From assembly GCA_902167325.1 (NCBI GenBank), contig LR632930.1, positions 2,108,001 through 2,172,000 on the forward strand: DNA of 64,000 nt, given 5' to 3'. Of the stretch, positions 53,797-62,550 are shown one piece after another. Within the stretch, counting starts at the first letter, position 1, and each line of letters begins with the position of its first letter. The translations under genes and the position numbers were made by a program. Origin of the DNA: Chitinophaga pinensis (lineage in GTDB: Bacteria; Bacteroidota; Bacteroidia; Chitinophagales; Chitinophagaceae). The notes beneath the pieces were generated by a model. That model saw only the letters and a program-made list of their open reading frames with translations, searched no databases and was not told the DNA's origin.

Positions 53797-55050
53797 TTAC
53801 TGTTCTTCTACAAAGTCCAGATCGCGGTGGTGGGTTTCATCTATCGTGAATATGGAATAAAAGCCAATGGCAAAACATACGATCCCTACAATGGCCGCAG
53901 CATGCACTTCGTGTACCAGCGGCTTGAGGAAACCGTAGGATAAAGTCATAGCTACCACAGTACCCCGCACCATATTGGGAATGGTGGTAGCTGCGGTAGC
54001 GCGGATGTTGGTACCAAACTGTTCTGCACCAATGGTAACGAACATTGCCCAGTAACCAATCCCGAAGCCCAGCCACAAGGTGGTGAAGTACAGCATGGCT
54101 GCGGTCTTAATTCCAGCATAGAGGAAGATAAGGCTCCCGATAAAGGTGAAACCCATCAATCCCATCACCGCTTTCCGCCGCGATTGCATGCGGTAACTGA
54201 TGTATCCACTCAACAGATCACCACCGGCAAGGCCTACATAACACCACATCACGGCAAGGCCAGGTTTCACCTCCTCCGTTATACCCAACGCTTTCCCGAA
54301 CTCATTACTGAAAGTGGAAAGGATACCGATCACATACCAGGTAGGCAGCCCGATGCCGATACATTTCAAATACCGGATGAGCCTTTCTTTTCGTGTGAAG
54401 AAAGAAATGAAACTCCCTTTCCGCACATTGGTCATGTCCTTCATGTTTTCATACAGGCCGGATTCGAATACACCTATCCGCAACAGTAACAGCATGGCTC
54501 CCAGTGCACCTCCGGCAAAGTAGGCATTCCGCCAGCTGAACAGTTCCACGGTAAAGTAGGCCGCCACCGCACCCAGCAAGCCTACGCCTGCCACCAGCGA
54601 GGCGCCCAGCGCCCGCAGTTGCTTCGGCAAGCTTTCGGATACCAGGGTGATGCCTGCCCCAAGCTCCCCTGCAAGCCCCACGCCGGCAATAAAACGGAGT
54701 ATCATGTACTGATCCACATCCTGCACAAATCCGCAGGCGAAGTTGGCGAGGGAGTAAGTGATGATGGAACCAAATAATACAGAGAGCCGGCCTTTCCTGT
54801 CGCCCAGTACACCCCATAGTATGCCTCCCAATAGCAGGCCCGTCATCTGCCAGTTAAGGATAGCGGCACCCTGCCGGGAGATCTCCGCTTCACTCAGCCC
54901 AAGGTCGCGCAGGCTGGGGATGCGCACGATGCCGAACAGCAGCAGGTCATAAATATCTACGAAATACCCCAGCGCGGCCACAATCACGGGTGCCGAAAAC
55001 AGATATTGCAGGGTCGTTTTTTCTGATTGCATGTTTACCGTTTTACTCAT
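53797..55050 (-). CDS. MFS transporter (locus 3)
   Basis: 417 residues with twelve hydrophobic segments. Family marks are LGYFVDIYDLLLFGIVRI in helix 1, GILWGVLGDRKGRLSVL in the loop between helices 2 and 3, and RFIAGVGLAGELGAGITLVS in helix 4. The DxxD-like start and GELGAG resemble the sugar/aromatic-acid branch. It is the last gene of locus 3 and overlaps the preceding secreted-protein gene by eight bases. It would take the final product across the inner membrane. Confidence 0.92.
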   Translation of the reverse strand: MSKTVNMQSEKTTLQYLFSAPVIVAALGYFVDIYDLLLFGIVRIPSLRDLGLSEAEISRQGAAILNWQMTGLLLGGILWGVLGDRKGRLSVLFGSIITYSLANFACGFVQDVDQYMILRFIAGVGLAGELGAGITLVSESLPKQLRALGASLVAGVGLLGAVAAYFTVELFSWRNAYFAGGALGAMLLLLRIGVFESGLYENMKDMTNVRKGSFISFFTRKERLIRYLKCIGIGLPTWYVIGILSTFSNEFGKALGITEEVKPGLAVMWCYVGLAGGDLLSGYISYRMQSRRKAVMGLMGFTFIGSLIFLYAGIKTAAMLYFTTLWLGFGIGYWAMFVTIGAEQFGTNIRATAATTIPNMVRGTVVAMTLSYGFLKPLVHEVHAAAIVGIVCFAIGFYSIFTIDETHHRDLDFVEEQ

Positions 55051-57442
55051 ATTTCATCCACACGGTAGCCGTGCAGTCTTTGTCGGATACAGCTTTTATC
55101 CAGTGTGCGTTATACCCGGCCGGGAATGTATGCCGGATGGTTTGTCCGGCAGGTACGCGAATGGTTTTATACATCTTCCAGCCGTTAAGGTCAGTATCCA
55201 CTTCGAGGGTGATGTCTACCGTTTTGTTGGATTGAAGGGTCACGCTTTTACGGTCGTAACCCGTCATGAGGAAGGGGAGGGAAGCCACCCCTGCTTTCAC
55301 ACTTTCGTTCTTCCACAGTCCGCCTTCACCTACCGGCTTGCCGAGTTTCCACAGGTCATCAATAGCCCCGAACCACAGCCCGCCACCCGGCCCATTGGTA
55401 TCAAAATAATGCCCGTTGGGCACAGCGTTGCTTTTTGTGCCGCTGATCACCAGCAGCCCGCGCCAGGTACAGTAATCTGCAATCTTCCGCTTATGCGTCG
55501 TAACGGGGCGGATAGCTGCAAATCCTGATTCCCTTCCTATTTCATAAAAGGTACCGTGCGCATTCAGCATATATCTTTCCGATTCCAGCTCCCGCGCACC
55601 GCGAGGCCATCCGAAAGCCAGTTCTTTATCGTACCGGGCAGATGTTTTCGGTAAGCGGAATGTGCCCGTTTTATCTTTCACAATAACTGACGCTTCATCT
55701 ATCCGGAAGTCCTGCTTCAGTTGAAGGATCTTTTCCATCATAACGGTACTGTCACCAACAGATGCTACGTTTTGCAGCGTTTCATCTATCTCTGCATATT
55801 GCTTTTCTCCGCCCGTAATCCGCAGGATCTGCAGGTTCTTGTTTCCACCTGCAGGGCGTATCAGCTGCGCATCAAAACTTCCGGCTTCATCTATCCCTGC
55901 GAGGGATGCAAACATGGGGTCTGCCTGGTGATGAAGCTGCCCGCCGTAGTGGAGGAAAGCCGTGGCCACACAGTTCTGCCCGGCCTTAATTCTGATCCAG
56001 CTGGCGTTGAAGTTATCGGGGAAAATGAAATATGCGTACCCGTCTTTCCCGGTGGTGATTTTCTTATAAACCGTCCATTGGTTGTTACCTTTCTCATCGG
56101 CTTCAATGGTAAAGGTGATGGGTTTAGACCCAACATGACTGAGGTGCAACACTTTCTTCCCGGTGCCACTTGCGAGGTAAGGGTCTGAAGGCTCGCCTGC
56201 CTTTACGGTATCGTTCATCCAAGGCCCGCCCCAGCCGGAAGCAGGACCCCAGTTACTCAACTCGGCGGGTGTGCCGAACCAGAGGTTGGACTGCGACCTG
56301 CCGGCATATGGGTTTTCGAGAATGGTGGTTTCGTCTGTAGACATTACCAGCTGCCCGTTCCATTCGCAGAAGTCGGGAATGTAACGCAGGTGGCTTCCGA
56401 TGGGCTTTATACCGCCGCTGTTGGCACGGGTAAAGGTTTTGGGGAAGTCATAGAACATGCCATGCATGTCCATGAGCATTTTTCCATTACCCATTTCACG
56501 GATACGCGGCCACTCGGTGTACCAGCCTCCCCAATGGTCGTAGGTGCGGGTGGCTTTGGGTAAGCGATAGGTAAACCATTTGCCGTTGTCGAGTAGTTTG
56601 AGGATCACGGAACGCTTGTCCCAGCCAATACTCCAGGCCGGTGCCTTATCATTGGGAGCGCCATAAATTCCACCCGGCCCGGTAATATCCGTGAACTGTT
56701 TGCGTTCGATGATCTCCCATTTCTGTCCGTCCCAAGTTGCAAGTACACCTTTCTCATCATCATTGAGGGGAGCGGCCCCCACCTGCAGATCGTTCTGCCG
56801 GATGTCGAATACCTTGTGCTCGCCATTATTGGCGATGATGAATTTACCCTGTGCGGTGTATGCACCTTTGCCATGCCATCCGGGAACAGGTTTGTGGAAG
56901 AGTTTCTTCGCTGCCAGGGTGTGTACATTCACTTCATACACCATCCCTTCCATGTCGTAGAAGTACACCATGTTGGCGGGATCGGTAAGGTGGCGGGCGG
57001 TGGCAGTCATACGGCCGGGCATGGTGGAGAGCGGTAATACGCGCACTTTTCCTTTGTCACTGATAAAATACGATCCTGTGATCAGTTGATTGGATTCGCG
57101 GTGGATGAGCCTGTTGGCAGGCGTGCCACCCACACTTTCCGGATGCGTTGTCAGCCGCAGCTGTTGGTCGATGCTGTACAACTTGTCTGAACTGCCGTTG
57201 GGGCAGTGGGGAGAATAGGTTACCATCCATAACTGCCCTGCCCAGGGCGTTATGGCGCCTATTCCCCCTTCAGCACCGTCGCCCTTACATGGGTAGCCAC
57301 CGCCTTCGTTGAAAACAGTAAGGTGAGGATATACCCCGCTGATCTGCAGGGGCTTCCCCGGTCCGTTACCCGACTGAGCTGCCGCTGTCTTGCTTAGTCC
57401 CGCGGCCAGGACTGTCATCATACAAACTGTTGATATCTTCAT
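55043..57442 (-). CDS. Large secreted protein with internal duplication (locus 3)
   Basis: 799 residues with a signal peptide (MTVLAAGLSKTAAAQ). Residues ~35-260 look like a beta-propeller with repeated short strands. Two copies of a ~220-residue module follow, near 270-500 and 578-799. Both contain RLPK, then an RE/HG.FY segment (MHGMFYDF; AHGTFYEI), a DFCEWNGQLVMS / DYCTWRGLLVIS segment, LWFG, GGPW/GGLW, VKAG, and a C/AT ending (NCVATAFLHYG; DCTATVWMKYE). No catalytic family is recognised. Its place between SusD and a transporter implies action on the locus 3 substrate. Confidence 0.8.
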   Translation of the reverse strand: MKISTVCMMTVLAAGLSKTAAAQSGNGPGKPLQISGVYPHLTVFNEGGGYPCKGDGAEGGIGAITPWAGQLWMVTYSPHCPNGSSDKLYSIDQQLRLTTHPESVGGTPANRLIHRESNQLITGSYFISDKGKVRVLPLSTMPGRMTATARHLTDPANMVYFYDMEGMVYEVNVHTLAAKKLFHKPVPGWHGKGAYTAQGKFIIANNGEHKVFDIRQNDLQVGAAPLNDDEKGVLATWDGQKWEIIERKQFTDITGPGGIYGAPNDKAPAWSIGWDKRSVILKLLDNGKWFTYRLPKATRTYDHWGGWYTEWPRIREMGNGKMLMDMHGMFYDFPKTFTRANSGGIKPIGSHLRYIPDFCEWNGQLVMSTDETTILENPYAGRSQSNLWFGTPAELSNWGPASGWGGPWMNDTVKAGEPSDPYLASGTGKKVLHLSHVGSKPITFTIEADEKGNNQWTVYKKITTGKDGYAYFIFPDNFNASWIRIKAGQNCVATAFLHYGGQLHHQADPMFASLAGIDEAGSFDAQLIRPAGGNKNLQILRITGGEKQYAEIDETLQNVASVGDSTVMMEKILQLKQDFRIDEASVIVKDKTGTFRLPKTSARYDKELAFGWPRGARELESERYMLNAHGTFYEIGRESGFAAIRPVTTHKRKIADYCTWRGLLVISGTKSNAVPNGHYFDTNGPGGGLWFGAIDDLWKLGKPVGEGGLWKNESVKAGVASLPFLMTGYDRKSVTLQSNKTVDITLEVDTDLNGWKMYKTIRVPAGQTIRHTFPAGYNAHWIKAVSDKDCTATVWMKYE

Positions 57443-57458
57443 GTATATTCCTTTTGCT

Positions 57459-59132
57459 TCAATAATTATCGTTCTGTGAGATGTTTGGGTTCACGCGTCT
57501 TTCCACGGCAGGTACCGGCCAGAGGTATTGTTTCGATTTATCGAACTTCCTTTCCACCAGAATCTTCACGTCGGCACCAAAAACAGTGTAGTCGGCGATG
57601 CCATCGTCATCGAGTGGTGTAACGCCGGGGAATGGCCATTTGGCGCGGTTTTGATTGGCTGGGTCAGGCAAGCCGATCACAGGGCGTGCCAGCACTTTTT
57701 CCGCCAGCTTCCAACGGATGAGGTCCATGTAACGGAGTCCTTCCTTCACCAGTTCCACCCTTCTTTCCCGACGAACGATCTTCTTCAGTTCGGCAATGTC
57801 GGTGGTAGTAACGGCGGGATAATCTGTGGTGGCACTTACGGCCACTCCATAAGCACGTGCCCTCACACGGTTGAGCGCATCACGCACGGAAGCGTCACCC
57901 TCATTCAATGCAATTTTGGCTTCGGCATAAGTTAGAAGAACTTCGGCAAATCTGATAATAATGGCATCGTTATCTTCAACAAGCCTGTCGGCCCACGACT
58001 GGTCGATGCCTTTTTTCCAGAGGAATCCGGTATAGCTGGCGAAGGGGCGCACGGCACGGTTGTCGAAGTTGGCCACCATGCCGCCGGTTTTGAAGTTGCG
58101 CGTGGTAACGGAATCAGGGTGAGGCTGGTAGGAGTATCCTAGCCAGGGTGTTCCAAACTCCACTACTGTCATGGTAAGGCGGGGATCGCGGTTACGGAAA
58201 GGCTGCAGCGGATCGTAGAGTGGTGATTCATCGATAGGTTTGCCATCGGTACACTCGTAAGCGTCCACTATATCACGGGTAGGCAGCCAGGCACCAAAGC
58301 CGCCAGCGTTCCGGCATATGTAATCCTGCACAAAACCAGCGCCGTTGAATACCTGCTGCTTTTCATCGCGCGGAATACTGATGATGATTTCTTTACTGGA
58401 TTCACCCGCTCTGAGAAAGAGCTGTGCGTAATTGCTTTCCATTGAATAAACACCGAGTTGTATCACTTTTTCGGCAGCGTTTTTTGCCTCAGTCCATTTA
58501 CCGGCGTACAGCGCGGTACGGGCTTTGATGGCCAGTGCCGCGCCTTTGGTGAGCCGTTTCACTTCGCCTGCGCCATAGGATGGGGGCAGGTTCTCTGCCG
58601 CCCAGTCGAGTTCCGTAAATATGAAATCGAGTACGGTAGCCTGACTGGTTCGTGTTACACTTCCTGATTCTTCCAGCAGGAGCGGTTTGGTGATAAAGGG
58701 TACATCTCCGAACCGGGCAATCAGCCGGGCGTATTGATAAGCACGGATGAGGCGCATTTCTGCTTCCAGCCGGGTCATCACCGTAGTGGGTGTGGTAGCT
58801 GCCGCACGTTGCATATTAGAGAGGTAAGAGTTGGCTCGGGCAATCGCTTTATAGGAGTTGAGCCAATAGGTTTGCACACTGCCGTCATCCGCATTCATGG
58901 TGCCGCCGATCACAGCGTTGGTAAGCTGTGCACGGTGCCAGTCGTTGTCGGTAAAAAGCTCATTGTCGTTACCCCAGAACGGAAGCCTGTATAAATCGTT
59001 TACGGCTAGTTCCAGCTCGGTCTGGTTAGAATAGAACCCGGCTGTGGAAGGCTCGGAAGGCGGCGTGAGGTCCAGTTTTGCGCAGGAGGCCAGGCCTGCT
59101 GCAAGGCATATGATAGATAATGTCTTTTTCAC
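57459..59132 (-). CDS. SusD/RagB-family lipoprotein (locus 3)
   Basis: 557 residues with a lipobox (IICLAAGLASC). SusD marks are EAEMRLIRAYQYARLIARFG followed by DVPFITKPLL; then EVLLTYAEAKIALNEGDASV, RERRVELVKEGLRYMDLIRW and, at the end, YLWPVPAVERRVNPNISQN. It pairs with the SusC 24 bases upstream. The gene for the duplicated secreted protein starts 16 bases after its end. Confidence 0.95.
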   Translation of the reverse strand: MKKTLSIICLAAGLASCAKLDLTPPSEPSTAGFYSNQTELELAVNDLYRLPFWGNDNELFTDNDWHRAQLTNAVIGGTMNADDGSVQTYWLNSYKAIARANSYLSNMQRAAATTPTTVMTRLEAEMRLIRAYQYARLIARFGDVPFITKPLLLEESGSVTRTSQATVLDFIFTELDWAAENLPPSYGAGEVKRLTKGAALAIKARTALYAGKWTEAKNAAEKVIQLGVYSMESNYAQLFLRAGESSKEIIISIPRDEKQQVFNGAGFVQDYICRNAGGFGAWLPTRDIVDAYECTDGKPIDESPLYDPLQPFRNRDPRLTMTVVEFGTPWLGYSYQPHPDSVTTRNFKTGGMVANFDNRAVRPFASYTGFLWKKGIDQSWADRLVEDNDAIIIRFAEVLLTYAEAKIALNEGDASVRDALNRVRARAYGVAVSATTDYPAVTTTDIAELKKIVRRERRVELVKEGLRYMDLIRWKLAEKVLARPVIGLPDPANQNRAKWPFPGVTPLDDDGIADYTVFGADVKILVERKFDKSKQYLWPVPAVERRVNPNISQNDNY

Positions 59133-59156
59133 GTGAAATCGTTTTATGCGTGATGC

Positions 59157-62100
59157 TTAAAATTTAACGATGGCGCCAATCATGTAAGTGGCTACAATGG
59201 GATAACTGTAGCTCCCGGCTTCAGGATCGAGGTATTTGGGCAGCTTGCTGAATGATACGAAGTCGTTGGCGGAAAGATAGATCCGGAGCGATTGAACGCC
59301 TGCTGATTTCAGCAATTGTTCACGGAGCGTATATCCCAGCGTCAGGTTCTTCAGCCTGAAATAGGCACCGCTACGCAGCCAGTAATCCGATAATGCATAG
59401 TTGTTGCCGTTGGATGTTCTCGATAATCTGGGATAAACTGCCTGCTTATTCTGTTCTGCCGAATTGTTTTTACTCCAGAATTTGCCTTCCATTTCTTTCG
59501 GTACATTCCCGAATGCTTCGGCAAACGGCTGTACAATATCAGTACCCGGCCTGCTTAGTTTTTTACCCACGCCCTGGAAGGTGAGGCCGAAGTCGAAGCC
59601 CATATAATCGGCCCGCAGGTTACCGCCGTAGAGGTAGCGGGGCAATGCACCGCCCAGCAGCACCTTGTCGTCAGGAGTAATCACACCGTCTTTATTCATA
59701 TCCACATAGCGGACATCTCCGGGTTTGGTATTGGCACCGTTTACGGGACCAGCCGCTACCTCTTCCGCCGTCTGGAACAAACCATTGGATACATATCCGA
59801 ACCACTCATTGTATTCACTGCCGTTACGGATAATCTGATCGCCCCGGAACTCCGTGCCTTTCAGATCTCCGATGCGTGAGCGGGCATCGGATAAATTGGC
59901 GCCTATGGAGTAGCGCACTTTCCCGATCTGATCACGCCAGTTCATTTCCAGCTCCCAGCCGTTAACATGCAGGGTGCCTGCATTCTGATTGGGTTTATCG
60001 TAACCGATATACAATGGAATGTCGAGTGGGAGGAGGATGTCTAAAGTGGTTTTTTTGAAGTAACCTGCGGATAAGTTCAATCTGCTGTCGAAGAAGGCTG
60101 CATCAATACCCACATCCGTAGTGCGGGTAGTTTCCCAGGAGATATTGTTCACTGCATATACCTGCTGTCCGGCACCGGAAAGTGGTATAACGGCACCTGC
60201 CTGATAAAACAATGCGTTGGTGAAATCCAGTGTTGCCTGGTAGGGATAATTACCGATACGTTCGTTACCTGCCTCGCCCCAGCTGCCTCTCACTTTCAGG
60301 AACGATAACCATTTCACACCTTTCAGGAATGATTCCTCGGAAAGCGACCATCCTGCAGAAACGGATGGGAATAGTGCCCCACGGTATGCTTTGCCGAAAC
60401 GGGATGATTTATCGTAACGGAGGTTACCCTGTAAGAGGTACTTCCCTTTATAGGCATATTTCGCACGGCCGAAGTAGGAGCGTAATGCGGATTCGGAAGC
60501 ACTACCCGAATTGGTCCGCAGTTCAATGGAGCCTGCATTCAGATAAGGGAAGCTGGTGAGGGGGAATCCGCTTCTGCCTGCCGATAGTGATTCGGATTGA
60601 TTGTAGTTTTCTTCATATCCGCCCAGCACATCGATCTCATGACCGCCTTTCAGTGAAAGAGTATAGTTCGCCAAGAGCTGCCCGTTAATAGCGATGTTTT
60701 CGTTCCTTGATTCACCCAGTACCGTACGGGGCTGGTTCACTACCGTGCTTGGAGTGCCATCCGGGTTCGTGAATTTGATCTGGGTGGAGAAGGATTTGAA
60801 TTTATCCATGTCGAAAGTTGGTGCTACCTGGGCCGTGAGTGTCAGTCCTTCGATGGGCTTATAGTTAAACAGCAGCCTGCCGCCGATCTGGCTATACAGA
60901 TCACGCCCGAATCCCCCTTTGTAGAGTTGCGCAGCAGGGTTGCGGCCATCTTTGGATATTGCATAACGCCCATCGTTGTAATAATCATCGTAGATGCCCG
61001 GCATAATGCGGCTTTCATAAATCGGGTTGGCATTGGGCGTTTTCTCCTGTGATCTTTTATAAAAGATGTCCAATCCGGCAGAGAGCTTTGCATTGATCTG
61101 CAGGTCGTTGTTCACGCGGAGCAGGTAACGGTCGAAGCTGTAATTGTCGTAGAACGCGCCTGCTTTTGAGTAACCGAGGGATGCTTTTGTTTTCAGCTTG
61201 TCGGTACCCGAAGTAAATACGATCTCATGCCTTTGCCGTGGTGCGGTTTTGTGGCGGAGTAATGTTTTCTGCCAGTCGGTAATAGGGAACATGTCAGGGT
61301 TCACGCGGTTACTGTCGAGGTAACTGTCGATGAAAGGCTGCGCGTAGGCGCCGGATGCGGCCCCGTCGTTCATAGCCTGTTCGTTGAAATAACGCATGTA
61401 TTCCTGCGGACCCACGTATTCCGGCAGGGCGGTAGCTTTCTGCACGCCGTACTCATAGTTGTACTCGAGGCTGGGCCTGCCGGTACCTGCCCGCTTGGTA
61501 GTAATGAGGATAACGCCTGCCGCGCCACGGGAGCCGTAGATGGCGGCGGAAGCAGCGTCTTTGAGAACGGAAAGACTTTCCACATCATTGGGGTTCACGT
61601 TATCCACGCTCGAAACGGGGACGCCATCAACGATCACCAGCGGGCCGTTGGTGCCGATGGTAGTGATGCCGCGGATAAGGATGGATGATCCTCCGCCGGG
61701 AGAACCACTGGAGCGGGTAACGGAAACCCCGGCCACAGCGCCCTGCAAAGCGTCAGATACCTTCAGGGTTTGCCTGCCGCCCACATCTTTGGCGCTGATG
61801 GTGGCTACGGCGCCCGTGAGGTCTTTCTTCCGCTGGCGGCCATAGCCTACCACCACGGTTTCCTCCAGATCGCGGGTGTTCGTTGCAAGCGCAATCTCCA
61901 CCGTTTGGCCAGGTGTAACATCGAGTGTCTGGGATAAAAAGTTGAGCATGGAAACGGTGATCTTACCTGCTCCGGCGGGAAGGCGCAGCGTAAAATGACC
62001 GTTGTTGTCTGTGGTGGTGCCGACCGGAGTACCGGGGACGGTGATGGTAGCCCCGGGGAGGGGCGCCTTGTTGGCGGCGTCGGTCACCGTGCCTTTGATC

Positions 62101-62171
62101 TGCCGGTCCTGAGCCGAGAGCCCGGCGGCCAGCAACATCATGGCGCAAAGGAATAATAGTTGCTTTTTCAT
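59157..62171 (-). CDS. SusC/RagA TonB-linked outer membrane transporter (locus 3)
   Basis: 1004 residues from the ATG at 62171 (MKKQLLFLCAMMLLAAGLSA signal). It has a carboxypeptidase-regulatory-like domain (IKGTVTDAANKAPLPGATIT), then the plug with VVVGYGRQRKKDLTGAVATI and SLSVLKDAASAAIYGSRGAA, and then the barrel. There is no STN domain, which fits the absence of a sigma/FecR pair here. A promoter is visible 69 bases upstream. The divergent gene encodes a membrane-spanning regulator. Confidence 0.96.
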   Translation of the reverse strand: MKKQLLFLCAMMLLAAGLSAQDRQIKGTVTDAANKAPLPGATITVPGTPVGTTTDNNGHFTLRLPAGAGKITVSMLNFLSQTLDVTPGQTVEIALATNTRDLEETVVVGYGRQRKKDLTGAVATISAKDVGGRQTLKVSDALQGAVAGVSVTRSSGSPGGGSSILIRGITTIGTNGPLVIVDGVPVSSVDNVNPNDVESLSVLKDAASAAIYGSRGAAGVILITTKRAGTGRPSLEYNYEYGVQKATALPEYVGPQEYMRYFNEQAMNDGAASGAYAQPFIDSYLDSNRVNPDMFPITDWQKTLLRHKTAPRQRHEIVFTSGTDKLKTKASLGYSKAGAFYDNYSFDRYLLRVNNDLQINAKLSAGLDIFYKRSQEKTPNANPIYESRIMPGIYDDYYNDGRYAISKDGRNPAAQLYKGGFGRDLYSQIGGRLLFNYKPIEGLTLTAQVAPTFDMDKFKSFSTQIKFTNPDGTPSTVVNQPRTVLGESRNENIAINGQLLANYTLSLKGGHEIDVLGGYEENYNQSESLSAGRSGFPLTSFPYLNAGSIELRTNSGSASESALRSYFGRAKYAYKGKYLLQGNLRYDKSSRFGKAYRGALFPSVSAGWSLSEESFLKGVKWLSFLKVRGSWGEAGNERIGNYPYQATLDFTNALFYQAGAVIPLSGAGQQVYAVNNISWETTRTTDVGIDAAFFDSRLNLSAGYFKKTTLDILLPLDIPLYIGYDKPNQNAGTLHVNGWELEMNWRDQIGKVRYSIGANLSDARSRIGDLKGTEFRGDQIIRNGSEYNEWFGYVSNGLFQTAEEVAAGPVNGANTKPGDVRYVDMNKDGVITPDDKVLLGGALPRYLYGGNLRADYMGFDFGLTFQGVGKKLSRPGTDIVQPFAEAFGNVPKEMEGKFWSKNNSAEQNKQAVYPRLSRTSNGNNYALSDYWLRSGAYFRLKNLTLGYTLREQLLKSAGVQSLRIYLSANDFVSFSKLPKYLDPEAGSYSYPIVATYMIGAIVKF

Positions 62172-62239
62172 AATCCTGGAACTAGTTGATTTTGGTGAAA
62201 TCCGCATCTCGCGGAAAAGACGTGTTGTAGCGATGAAAA

Positions 62240-62271
62240 CAAATGTAGAGGCAGACGGGTCCTGCCGCCAA
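62240..62271 (-). promoter_or_regulatory. Promoter of SusCD locus 3
   Basis: On the minus strand, TTG (62269-62271) and TACATTTG (62240-62247) are separated by 21 bases, matching the Bacteroidota consensus. The SusC ATG is 69 bases downstream, leaving room for a leader of about 60 bases. Confidence 0.65.
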
Positions 62272-62479
62272 GTTTATGGCTGGTCATTCCCCTACCAAAA
62301 CAATGAACAGGTTAACAGTATGAAAATCAATAAATAAGGAAGGTGAATCGCCGTAAGATGAACAAGGGAAATGCCTGTTTTTACAGTAATAAAGGAGTTA
62401 AAGAGTTGTATTTGGGCATGTGGGAATAGTTAGCAATCGATTTAAATCAGGGTGGTATTTCGATTTTGGAAAAGTAAAT

Positions 62480-62487
62480 TATCTTTG
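62480..62487 (+). promoter_or_regulatory. -7 box of the membrane-spanning regulator gene
   Basis: TATCTTTG is a perfect TAnnTTTG match, 63 bases before the ATG at 62551. It lies after the more distal ATG at 62452, so it supports 62551 as the true start. No clear -33 TTTG is seen at normal spacing. Confidence 0.6.
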
Positions 62488-62550
62488 GCCGCAGCAGGGC
62501 ACCACGGCGCTGTAATCGTTATCAACTACCTGCCGGTAATGGCAATCGGG

